Positions 37,246-49,494 of a stretch of 64,000 nt of DNA are shown here, piece by piece. The DNA is from Malania oleifera (Eukaryota; Streptophyta; Magnoliopsida; Santalales; Ximeniaceae). Location of the stretch: positions 17,321,388 to 17,385,387 of the forward strand of contig NC_080418.1 in assembly GCF_029873635.1 (NCBI RefSeq), read 5' to 3'. Made by a program: the position numbers and the translations under genes. Position 1 is the first letter of the stretch. Every line of letters begins with the position of its first letter. The notes beneath the pieces are model-generated. The model was not told the origin of the DNA. It saw only the letters and a program-made list of their open reading frames with translations, and did not search any database.

Positions 37246-37399
37246 CTCTAAAGTGAAAATCCCCTTTCACTTGTTACGAAGATGTAATAACAATATAGTT
37301 GTACAAATAGAAGCTCTGAATAGAGTAGACGTACACAATCAAAGCTAATGCACTCTCAAAATGATATTGCTATGAAGTTCGAAGAGATAGGCTAAGTTT

Positions 37400-39605
37400 T
37401 GTTAGCCTTACAAGGCTTAAAAACTTGTTTTGATGATAACAAATTAGAAGAACTTAACATATTTGGTTAAGTGATGATATTTCAGGACTCAAGTATGTGA
37501 ATACAAGGTCAAGTGCTCACAAGGATCATTGAAAGTTTATACTCCAGAGAAAGATGATCAATTGAAACTTAAAGAATATTAAGACATGGATTCAAAGATG
37601 ATTTAATAAAACTTGAAAATTTGAGAGCATGAATATTTAAGTGAACTTGCTAAAAGCTTAAAGTATATTGAAGCTTGAAGACAAGATGAAGTCAAATAAA
37701 GAAGGGCATGAAGACTTAAGTGCTGAGAATGTCAAAATCTTAAAAAGTTTTTATGTAAGTGCTTCAAACAATTTCAATATGGATGCATGAAACTCTTAGG
37801 TTAATTTCTTGGATCTAAATACCTTTTAAAATACTTGATAATTATTTTTATAAGATCAAAAGTTATTTTAAAAAGGTTAAAATTATTTTTGGAATGAAAA
37901 GCACTAAAACGGGAATTTCCAAATTCTATTATTTTTTTCTATATCTACATTGATGTGCACTTTTCTCTATCAAACCCTTCTTATCTTAAAAAATGTTCAA
38001 CATAAAAGTTGTGGTATTTTCTCTTAGATTTCTGTTGATACCAAGAACGTAAAATTTGGAGTTATATAAAAAAAGTTATGACCAAAATACTAAAGGAGGG
38101 TCGAAATTATCAAGCGATTGAAGTTTAATCTCAGAAAACTGAAGAATTTCCTCAAACAACTGAAGATTAAGTTCAGTCTACTGAAGAATTTCTGAATGAA
38201 TTTCTAAATAAGTAGTGTATCCTCAGTCGACTAACCTTGAAACTTTAGTAGACTGAACCTGAACTTCAGTAGACTGAACCTGAAGTTTAGTAGACTGAAC
38301 CCTTGGCAACGACTATATTTTTTAAACGTTTTAAATTCAAATTTTGTATTTTTTGTGCCCCAAACTTTCTAAAAGACACTCCAAGTAATCTTGGGCAGCA
38401 CGAATTAAACCTCTATGAGCCTATAAATACATGGTTTATGAAATCAAAACTTACTAAGAATTAAAAATCAGCAATCAAGCTCTCTTTGCTTTCAATCTTC
38501 AAAGGCTCTCTTGCACACATCCTTACTGAAGTTTTGCTAATAAGTATTGATGAGATTTAATCACTAAAATTGAGCACAAATTATGAATCTTTCAATCAAA
38601 GAAAGAAGATCCCGGTGATAAATTTTTTTGAGCTTCAATTTCATTCCATATTGATATTTACTTTGAAGTATATTAGTGATTTCAATTGTACTAACCAGCT
38701 CTATGTGAGAGCATCTCTTGTACACAAAGAATTTGATCTTGTCTTGTAGTTTCTTTGACGGTCCAAGTTGTTGGATCGTTGTGCCGAGCGTGGGGTATCA
38801 CTTGGAGAGACATGCTCTAGCCTATTGAAGGAGTAACCGAACGTGGGGTATCTCTTGGAGAGGGGGCTCCACCCTAAAAGAGGGATTGTAACGGTTTGCT
38901 CCGCCCATAAAGGAGTGGTATAGTGGAAACCTTAGGTGGGCCTAAGGCAAGGACGTAGATTGGGTATAAGCCGAACCTCATAAAAAATCTCGATCTCACT
39001 CTCTTCCCTACTCTTATTTGATTTCTTATTTATATTAACTACGTGGTTGGATTTTAATTCTTGATCATATATACTACGTGGATTGAAAATTAAATAAACC
39101 AAGGTTTAATTTGTTTTTGGGATTGCTGAAACCGAAAAGGAGTATGTTGGTTGATCATTATAAATTGCGGAAACCTTAAAGGGAGTACGTTGATTGATTA
39201 ACACTCAAGACAAATTAACTAAAAGTTTATTTAAAGTTTGAGTTGTGGTTTGTATTAAGGAAACACAATCCATTCATACAGGGCTTGAATCAAATTCATA
39301 TATGTAGAGTGACAAACAAACTCTACTTTAAGATCTTGTAAAAGCTAAAAATTGAAAAAGTACTACATATCATATCTTGATTGAGATATTGTGGTTGAAT
39401 GGTTTAATGTTTGTTTAATTGATATTGTTGAGAATTATTGGCTTGTGTTGATATTTAAGTTGTGGTTAATCTAACTATGCATTAGAAGCTAAAACAAACT
39501 TGTGTGTTCACTAAATTAACAAAAGGTTGCAAATTTGTTAAAGAGTTAAAAGAAAATTTTAATAACCCAATTCACCCCCATCTTGGGACTACACCTTAAC
39601 TTTCA
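37400..39605 (+). mobile_element. Sirevirus solo LTR, plus strand, nested in the minus-strand Sirevirus LTR
   Basis: It begins TGTTAGCCTTAC, ends CTTAACTTTCA, and carries CCCAATTCACCCCC near its end. The direct duplication AGTTT flanks it (37395-37399 and 39606-39610). Length 2206 bp. It contains AGTAGACTGAACCTGAA-type repeats (38220-38300) and the segment GGACGTAGATTGGG...GCCGAACCTC, which also occurs (inverted, in variant form) in the LTR at 8909-11035. Confidence 0.92.
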
Positions 39606-41222
39606 AGTTTTTTGGTTTTGAAAAGCTATAAGCTTGAAAATATGAACACAGAAAATGCTTTCAAAAAGCACGGCCCAAATCATCTTTGATATTCAATAGT
39701 AGGTGTAATATCTTGTTTAAAACATGTTTAGGGTTAACTATTTATATGTAGGTTTGAATTATAGTTATTACACGTGCTTTGGTAACTTAATATTTGAGAG
39801 TTGAAAAGATTTTTTGTCATTTATGAAACTTATCGCAGTGCTTCGGTCGACTGAACTGAATGTTCAGTCACCCGAACCAATTAAATCAAAATTTTCAAAA
39901 TTGGCACTAGCCATTCGGTTGACTGAACTCTTACTTCAATTGCCCGAACACATTCGGTCGACTGAACTTGAGGTTTGGTCGTCTGAACCAACTGTGTCTA
40001 GAACTTAACAATGGCAGTTGTCATTCTAAACCAGTTTATTCAAACTTCTGCATTCGGTCTACTGAGCATGATGCCTCAGGCCCCCAAACATCCTGAAATT
40101 CAAATTCCTTTATATTTTGATTCCAAGAATGATTTTGATCTTTTGAAATAATATTTGGACTTTGTAAAAAAATATTTTCCAAGACTTTAAAAGGTATCTA
40201 GGGTCCAAATAAGTAACCTAAGAGTTTCGTAACAAGAACTAACATGAGATGTACTTACATGAATTTCTAGTGTACAATAGACATAATAACCTATCTAGGT
40301 CTTCATGTCCTTAAGCTTGGTCTTCATCCAAGCTTTTCTTCAACAGTCATCTTTCATTTACTTGTGTGCTTTATAACTTTCCAATTTACATCTTTCATTG
40401 TGTTTTTATACTGTAATACATGTATACACACTTAATGACACAATTAGATGTCTTGGTTTGTCATTATCAAAGCAAGATTAAGCTTTGTTAGGTCAACAAT
40501 CTCCTCTTTTTTAATGATGACAAATAAGGAGCAAAATGAAGTACCCTTGATAAAACCCCTCTCACAATATGCATAAACATAAGAATAAACAATGTAAATC
40601 ATGTTAAGCATATTGAGATTAAGACTTAAAATTTTTCAATTTATAGTCGTTTAAATTCAATTTTGATTAACTTTAAAAAATTAGTCGTTTAAGCTTAATT
40701 TTGATTAACTTTCAAAAATGTGTTCTATCTTATCATAATCCTCCCCCTTTTGATTTAGAATTCATAAAGGTATTTTATAACATTTTGCTAAAAAATTTTG
40801 CCCCTTTTGACATCAGCAAAAGACTTAACAAAAATCAGCATAAAAGTGTACTTATATATTTTGCTCAATATATTCCCATTGAAAATCCATATATATAAGC
40901 AACCATTGCAATTTTCTCAACCAGAAATTTTTCATAGCCAATACTCTGTTTGCAAAGATATAACCATCAGCAGTATGTCACAACCATACATGAATCATCA
41001 CACATGATTTTGCTATTAATCAGCAAACATTATCATACATCCACCAGCATGCATTACCAATAGATAGAAATTTTCAAAATAAACATAAACAAAACAAGTA
41101 CAATTAGATTGCAATAGCTTTTTCTCCGAAAAATTAGCATTCCCTCATTTTGATTTAAGATTTTTTTGTTCAAAATTTTTCTTTTTTTTTTATCTAAAAA
41201 AAAATTTAACTGCACTATCTTC

Positions 41223-41369
41223 GTAGTGATCCTAAAAATAAAAAATAAAAATAATATTATTTAAATTCTTTTTCAAAAATTAAATTAAAATTAAAATTTT
41301 AAAAAAATTAATTAACTAATTAATTAAATAATTATTATTAATTAAATAATATAATATAATATTATAATG

Positions 41370-41407
<38 letters not shown>

Positions 41408-44400
41408 CATATCCTGAAGGATCTTGGCGAAAGTAACAGCGCCCCCCCTTCTTCATCTCCTCGTCCCCTCTCTCCCACTCTCCTCAATCTCATTTCCGAT
41501 ATTTAGCCGATCGGAAATTCGAAAATACTGTTGGACTCTATTCACCGCCACCAACACTTCTACTCTAGCGGATTTGTCATGGGAGCGATGTAGGCATATC
41601 TCCTGGGGTAAGGTCAATTCTCAAACTTACCTTAATTTCTCTTAAACTATAAGCCCAATTAACAAATGGAAATTGCTAGGAGATTCGTGGGGAGATTCTC
41701 TACAATCTAGCCAGAACGAGTTTTCGAATTAAAGCTCCAAGGTACCAATCCTAAATCGGGGGTAAGTTTAATAATTTAGGTTTTATTAGGTTATTTAGGG
41801 TATTCAGAGTCTACGGAAATTTTAGGGAAAGTTACTATAGGGATTGTGATGAGTAATGTAGTGAAGTTTAAATTTTAGGGTTTTAGGGGTTTTTGAACAC
41901 TTAGGGCGTAGGCTGGGGTGTTATCTGATTTTTTAGGATTCAGGTAAGGGGATTAAGTTAAGTCAGTAATTTTATGAAATTTGAATCCATTTAATTGTTA
42001 TGTTTATATAAATATATTTATCTATTTATTTATTTGGGAATTTAAAGGTTATTTTGAAAACCAGCCGTTCGAAATGAATTTTACAAACCTAGGATATATG
42101 GTATGGTATTTTTGAATAAAATGAACGGTGGAAAGCTTGTTTGTTTATATAGATATGTTAAAATGTGGAAAATTGTGTGGCGGATAATTTAATTTGTATG
42201 GATTATTGTATATTTGGATTTGAGATTTTGAAATACTAGATTATTTGAGAAATACTGGAATGGTTGTGAAAAATACTGGAACTGCTTGTGAAAAATGTAG
42301 GACTTTGATTTGACAGCCGAGGGCTAGGGTTTTATTTAAACGACTTTGAGCCAGGTTGTGTTTTGTGGCCGGAGGCCAAGTTTTGGAATAACAGGGAATA
42401 TATGTGAATTAATGTTTTAAACGATGATTTCTATTATCTAAATTGCATGATATGCTTTAGGAATCCTGGGGACCAGTGTATTGTGAACAAGGTACCATTG
42501 CTAGAGATTTGTTATGTGGTCGTGTGCGCCCACACCTGTGCTGAGAGGTGTAGGGTGGCCTTGTCCGATTTGCCTGCATAGGGTAAATGCATCCCCTAGG
42601 TGAAGGCAATCAGACCAGCAGTTGGAGCTGCATAGACCCGCGGAGTATGTTAGCAAAGAGTACAGATGACTATTGTCTAGGTGGATCCCCCAGGACAATA
42701 GTTCAACCTTCGGGCCGCACAACCCGTGCCATAGGAAAGTAAATTGCGTGTTTGTCACAGGGAGTGTCGTATATGCATATCTTTTAATTTGTGTGAATAC
42801 GATTAATTACTAATATAACTTCGAGAGCTTACTAAGAAAGGTGAGTGCCCTGGTAGTAGTAGTGGTGCTAGAGTAGAGGGAAGCTACTTGTATGAGCAGG
42901 TAATCTTCCCTATCCTCGGCTAATTGTGTGCGTGAGTATAAAATAAGAATGTTTTCATAAATGCGTTTATCTGCTTAGTGAATTGGTTATTTTCTGTACA
43001 CTAAATGCATGTTGGCCACACAGTAACATTAATTTAGTCTTTTCCTTACTAAGCTGTGTCTCACCCCTACTTTACAAACTATCTTTTCAGAAAATCATAG
43101 AGATCGGGTCTAGCGGGCTAGAGATGTAAATTTATGTAGGTAGTGTGTAGATAGAGATTTTATTTTTGTTTAGTTTTATAGGATGTAATTATGTGAAAAT
43201 AGATATATTTGTGTATAAAGATAGTTAGAACTCTGATAATGTAATTTGAAGATTTTATATTTTATTTTCGCTACATATATGTGTTTTATATTTGATGAAT
43301 AAGGTATTAGGTACATTGACGTCACTAAAGTAGCACTTTGGACCCCACGTGGCGAGTCAGGGTCGTTACAAGTGGTATCAAAGCCTAGGTTTGCTAGGTT
43401 CTGCAGACTTTGAGGTTTGATAATTACTAGAGTATAGGTTGAGATAAGACAGGGATAGGAGTGGGTAGGTTAAGATGGGTTTTAGTCTGGAGCTTAGAGG
43501 CAGAAATCTATTGACGGACTTCTGTGATTTTTTGAATCAGTCGCGAGTTTCAAAAAACCATGGTAAATTCATCGATGGTTTCGTTTCTAGGTTGAGGGAC
43601 TTGAACTCAAGAAATTTAGGTTGGAATGTTAGTATGAGTGGGTATAGGTGTGAAGTTAATGTTGGGATGGAGATTCTTTTTTTTTTTTTTTTTACCTTAA
43701 TGGTTTGTGATAGAATTGAAATATGAATTATTAAATTAGATTCTATATATTATATCAATTTCATTATTCCATATTTGTATTCATTATGTCAAGGGTGAAA
43801 TTTTTAAGTCGGGTTATATCCTATTTACATACTGTCAGATAGTGTCATTGTATTATTTGATTTAGGTGTAACCCACTCGTTTGTATCTCCAAGATTTGTT
43901 AAATTATGTGGGTTAGAACCTCAATTGTTAGAGACTGAGTTAGTAGTGGGCACACCGACAGGGTCAGTGTTAATATGTAGTAAGGTGATTAGGGATTATC
44001 CGGTAGAGATTTAGGGAAGAGTGCTGCCTACTAGTTTGATAGTCCTTGATATGCATGGTTTTGACATTTTTCTGGGTATGGACTGGCTAGCATCCAGTTA
44101 CGCGAGCATTGACTATCGCAGGAAGGAGGTGGTATTCAGACCTCCTGGGGAGTAGGAGTTTGTATTTGTTGGGTCGTGTGTACGTTTGGCACCACGGATC
44201 CTTCTGCTATTCAGGCGAAGATGTTACTTTTGGGGGGATGTCAGGGTTACCTTGCAGTGGTGAAGGAAGCGCCAAAAGAGGAACTCAAGTTGGAAAATAT
44301 CCCATTAAAAGAAAAGAGTTCTCTGATGTTTTTCTGGAGGATTTACCGAGGTTGCCTCCTGATCGGGAGGGGGAATTTGCAATTGATCTGATCCCAAGGA

Positions 44401-47400
44401 CAACACCAATCTCTAAAGCCCCATACAAAATGGCTCCAGTTGAACTAAAGGAGTTAAAGGAACAACTACAGGAACTTCTCGACAGGGGATTTATTAGACC
44501 GAGTGTATCGCCTTGGGGTGCACCGGTGTTTTTTGTGAAGAAGAATGATGGGTCTATGAGGATGTGCATCGACTACCAGGAGATTAATAAAATAACAGTG
44601 AAGAACGAGTATCCATTACCCCGAATTGACGACTTGTTTGATCAGTTTCAGGGTTTGCAGATTCTCTCTAAAATTGATCTGTGATTTGGATGTCATTAAA
44701 TGAAGGTTAGATCAGATGATGTAGCGAAGACTGCTTTTCGGACTCGGTACAGCCATTACGAGTTCTTACTTATGCCGTTCGGGTTGACAAATGCTCCAAT
44801 AGTATTTATAGAACTGATGAATAGGGTATTCCATAAGTACTTAGACCAGTTTGTTATTGTGTTCATAGATGATATTTTGGTCTATTCGAGGAGCCCTGAG
44901 GAGCATGAAGCTCATCTGAGACTAGTGCTTCAGGTGCTCAGGGAAAAGAAGTTATTTACTAAACTTAAGAAATGTGAATTCTGGTTAGAGCAGGTTGCAT
45001 TTCTGGGTCATGTGGTATCTAAGAAAGGGATTTCAGTGGATCTGAGCAAAGTAGAGGTTGTAGTTGATTGGGCAAGGCCGAAGAACGTGTAGGAAGTCAG
45101 AATTTTTCTAGACCTTGCCGGATACTACCGCCGATTTGTCGAGGGGTTCTCCAGATTATTAGGGTCTTTGACATGACTCACGAGGAAGAATGTGAAGTTT
45201 GACTGGACCAACGAATGTGAGCAGAGCTTCTAAGAATTGAAGTAGCGTCTAGTCACTACCCCAGTGTTGACCCTTCCATCAGGTAAGGGTGGATTTGTAA
45301 TTTACAGTGATGCATCGCAGTAGGGACTTGGTTGCGTTCTAATGCAACAAGGGAAAGTCATTGCGTATGCATCTTGTTAGTTGAAAGAGTACGAAAAGAA
45401 CTATCTTGTGCACGACTTGGAGCTAGCAGTAATTGTGTTTGCGTTGAAGATCTTACGACACTACCTTTTTGGTGTAAGGTGTGAGATCTTTACTGACCAT
45501 AAGAGTCTTAAGTATTTCTTCACCCAGAAAGTGTTGAATATGAGGCAGCACAGATGGCTCGAGTTGATAAAGGATTACGACTAAACCATTAGCTATCACC
45601 CAGGAAAGGCGAACGTGGTAGCTGATGCATTGAGCCGAAAATCTTGGGTACATCAGCCTTAGAAGTTATGGCTTCTCACCATATCATGATGGACTTGGAG
45701 AGGTTGGTGTAGAATTGGTAGAAGGGAATCATCAGGCGTTCATTTCTAGTCTGGTGGTTCAACCGACATTACGGGATAGAATCAAAACAGCTCAGTTGAA
45801 AGATGATGAGTTGATGGAGATAGTAGAGAAGATACAGGATGAGTAGCACACTAGCTTTAATGTTGCTAAGGATGGGGTTCTCAGATTTCACACTTGATTA
45901 TGAGTGCCAGATGACGCAAAGATAGAGAGGACGATTCTGGCAGAAGCTCACCGCTCTCTTTATACTGTTCACCTGGGTAGCACGAAGATGTATAGAGACT
46001 TGCAAGAATCATTTTAGTGGAGTAACATGAAGAGGGAAATTGCTAAATTTGTGGGTCAATGCTTGACATGTCAGTAGGTGAAGGCAGAACACCAGAGGCC
46101 TGCAGGACCACTTCCACCACTGGACATGGACTTTGTGTCTAGATTGCCTTCAACGTTGCATGGGCAAAATGTCATATGGGTAATGGTTGACATATTGACG
46201 AAGACTGCCCATTTCATTCGGATTAGAATCGGTTACTCGATGGATAAGCTGGCAGAACTTTATGTTCAGGAGATAGTCAGAATACATGGTGTGCCCGTGT
46301 CCATCGTTTCAGATCGGGATTTGTGGTTCACTTCCCGTTTCTGGAAGAGTTTGCAGGGAGCGTTGAGTTCTCAACTTGCTTTTAGTACTGCATTTCACCC
46401 TCAGATAGATGGACAGTCCGAACAAACCATTCAAATTCTTGAAGATATGTTACGGACATGTGTGTTAGATTTTGGGGGCAATTGGATCTGATATCTACCG
46501 TTGATTGAGTTTGCATACAATAACAGTCACCACGCCAGCATTGGAATGACACCATATGAGGCTTTGTATGGTCGCCGGTGCCGATCTCCGTTGTACTGGG
46601 ATGAAGGAGGCGAGCGGCAGATTTTGGGGCCAAAACTTATTCAGTAGGCCTCTGCAAAGGTCGAGCTTATCAGGGAAAGGATTAAAGCAGCCCAGAGTCA
46701 GCAGAAGAGTTATGCGGATACTCGCCAACGAAAGCTAGAATTCAAGTAGGTGATATGATATTCTTGAGGATTGCTCCGATGAAGGGGGTGATGAGGTATG
46801 GAAAGAAGGGCAAGTTGAGCCCTAGATACATTGGGTCGTTCGAGATTCTGGAAAGGATTGGTTCAACGACATACAGGATAGCACTACCCCCAATGCTGTC
46901 TAGGATACACGACGTGTTCCCCGTGTCCATGTTGAGGAGATACGTTCCAAACCCCTCACATGTGATCAGTTACGAGTCGTTGGAGATCGGGGATACTCTA
47001 ACATACGAGGAGGTACTAGTTCAGATTTTGGATTGGAAAATACAGGAACTGTGTACTAAGGATATACCGTTAGTGAAGGTGTTGTGGCGAAATCATGCAG
47101 TTGAGGAGACTTCATGGGAGTTAGAAACAAAAATACACCAGAAGTACCCGCAACTATTCAAAGAGGGCTAGTGCCAGATAGGTAAGGGTATGGTTGTATG
47201 TAGAGGGATTAGAGTGTTAGTTGTGTATAGTTTTATTTATGGATAGTCTTTGGGAAATTTTGTTATAGTTATTGTAATTTCCCAAATGCAGTATTGTAAC
47301 CACGGTATTCCTCCGCCATAAGTGAGGGTAGTTAATAAACGCGGGACGGGGCCGCTATGTGAGTGGCTACCGACTCAACTATAGACAGGAGTACTAAGTT

Positions 47401-48317
47401 AAGAATGTGATTAGCAATAGTTAACAAATTTCAAGGACGAAATTTTTGTAAGGAGATGAGAATGTAGTGATCCTAAAAAAAAAATTTAAAAATTTATTAT
47501 TAAAAAAAAGTTTAAAAAATTAATTAAAATTAAATTAACTAATTAATTAAATTATTATTATTAATTAAATAATATAATATAATAATAATATAATATTACA
47601 ATGATATAAATATATATAATACATATCCTGAAGGATCTTAGGATCCTTCAGGCGGAAGTAACAGCCCCCCCCCCCCTTTCTTCATCTCCTTGTCCCCTCT
47701 CACTCACTCTCCTCAATCTCGCTTCGATATTCGACCGATCGGAAATACGAAAATATTGTTGGACTCTGAGAAATGTGAGTGCCTTGGTAGCAGTAGTGGT
47801 GAAAGAGTAGAGGGAAGTTACTTGTATGAGCGAGTAATCTTCCCTATCCATGACTAATTGTGTGTGTGAGTGTAAAATAAGAATGTTTTCATAAAAGTGC
47901 TTATCTGCTTAGTGAACTGGTTATTTTCTGTACACTAAATGCATGTTGGCCACACATTGACATTAACTTAGTCTTTTCCTTACTGAACTGTGCCTCACCC
48001 CTACTTTACAAACTATCTTTTCAAGAAATCCTAGAGATAGGGTCTAGCGGACTAGAGGAGCCGAGCTAGAGGTGTAAATTTATGTAGGTAGTGTGTAGAT
48101 AGAGATTTTATTTTTGTTTAGTTTTATAGGATATAATTATGTGAAAATAGATATATTTGTGTATGAAGATAGTTAGAACTCTGATAATGTAATTTAAAGA
48201 TTTTATATTTTATTTTCGCTGCGTATATGTGTTTTATATTTGATGAATAAGGTATCAGGTACACTGACGTCACTAAAGTAGCACTCTGGGCCCACGTGCA
48301 AGGTCAGGGTCGTTACA
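41223..48317 (+). mobile_element. Ty3/gypsy chromovirus element C inserted in the Sirevirus
   Basis: The 5' LTR is 41223-43370 and the 3' LTR 47463-48317; the copies are about 2.15 kb and 0.86 kb. They share starts (GTAGTGATCCTAAAAA) and ends (GGGTCGTTACA). The primer-binding site TGGTATCAAAGCC is at 43373. Flanks read CTTC on the left and CTTCC on the right, compatible with a worn target duplication. The interior carries protease (about 43830-44160), RT and RNase H (about 44250-45640), integrase (about 45780-46700) and a chromodomain (to 47171). A normal gag was not seen. It is broken about a dozen times. Confidence 0.88.
43830..47171 (+). pseudogene. protease and pol region of gypsy C
   Basis: Protease is recognised by LFDLGVTHSFVSPRFVKLCG. 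RT has [19 protein letters not shown] and the active-site segment [12 protein letters not shown]. RNase H includes [18 protein letters not shown]. The integrase core lies around 46100-46500. The C terminus has GKKGKLSPRYIGSFEILERI and the chromodomain LWRNHAVEETSWELETKI. The protein content and order are those of a plant chromovirus. The sequence cannot be translated as a unit. Confidence 0.85.
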
Positions 48318-49076
48318 CTTCCAAAGATGATATAATTATTTTAACATAATTTTCTATCATACTTTGGAGTAATGAAGTCATTTTAGATGTATTTTCATTT
48401 AAGAAAATATTCTATCAATCATTAGGTCATAGCCATGATCCAACCAGTATAACAAGTCATTGTATTCATAAATCCATAAAAGTTTAAGCCAGGTATAAGA
48501 TATTCTATTAAGTGTCTTCCCCTTAAGATTAAGTTCTCTTTCTTATTGCATTTTGCTTTACTATCTCCCCCTTTTTTTTTTTTTTTAGATCATTCATTTT
48601 GCATTTTTGTTCAAAATTCTCCTCATTTTTATCTTAACATAAGATCTCCATTTTTTCAAACTTTATTTAGCATTCAATTCTCCCAATCATGAAAAGAAGT
48701 CTTATCATTATTTGCATTTAACCAAAATTTTGAAGTCTAAAACGCTTTTATTGCAAATAGTTTCCATGCTAATCCAACAATGACTAACTCTTATAATCAT
48801 TGGTTTTGGGTTTCCTATTTATCAGTTTGAGCGTTCATGGGAATTAGACCAATCCTTATATATGGGTCGAATTTTGCAAGGAAGACTTGCTGTGTTGTTA
48901 TATGATGCACTATTTTTAAGACCTTCTAAATTTAACCACCTCATTTGTTTTCTTTGCCTAATTTCCTTAAATTTAGCAACATCATATTAAGATTTGAGTG
49001 TTCGAGTGATTCGATGGAGTTGAGGAGATAAAGAGAAAAAGACCAAAAGATTGTATTTTTCATCGCAGGGTAAGGG
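48318..49076 (-). mobile_element. Continuation of the minus-strand Sirevirus
   Basis: This continues the spacer from 41222 after gypsy C. It holds an inverted polypurine tract at about 48565-48583 (CTCCCCC followed by a T run). On the minus strand near 48905-48830 the end of pol (KFDPYIRIGLIPMNAQTDK) resembles a Sirevirus RNase H tail. Beyond about 48910 similarity is not clear. The rest of pol and the other LTR are missing. Confidence 0.6.
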
Positions 49077-49494
49077 TGTGATGACCCAAAAAAAAAATAT
49101 ATATATATATATATACAAGTAAAACATAGTAATATAATATATGTATACGTTAACCGGTTATTTACTTCCACGTACTACCCTAGTATAATAATAAAATAAT
49201 AAATATGGTCATCAAGGTAGCGTCATTACGAAAGTGTTTCTCTGTTAGGATCCTTGATTTCATATTTGATGCTTAAGAAAGACCTTACCTAAGCGAGTGC
49301 TTAGAAACCATTGCGGCTTAATCGCTCCCTAGAGGTCGGCCTGGTCAAAGTTGAATTTCATAGGATAAATGGAGTAGACACAGCTGGTGCGCATATATAA
49401 GTATATATATGAAATAATATTTTTGATCGGCATGCATTGTGTAAATATATAATATAAATAATTGTGAGTCAACCACTTAATTTCGCGCACCACT

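Larger units (their letters stand above)
36564..41222 (-). mobile_element. Sirevirus element, minus strand: LTR and polypurine spacer (left part)
   Basis: Read on the minus strand, the LTR begins TGTTGACCTAACAAAGC (ending at plus 40498) and finishes CAATTCACCC...GGATCACA (plus 36564). Without the nested solo LTR it is about 1.7 kb. The spacer at 40499-41222 carries several inverted polypurine tracts (40499-40512, about 40738-40752, about 40799-40808), as expected for a Sirevirus. The element is interrupted at 41222 by gypsy C and continues at 48318. GGTCGACTGAAC-type repeats fill 39840-40070. Confidence 0.82.

Noticed and set aside
48318-49076. Envelope-like gene sometimes found in Sireviruses
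   Set aside because: No open frame or membrane-like protein was seen in the spacer.
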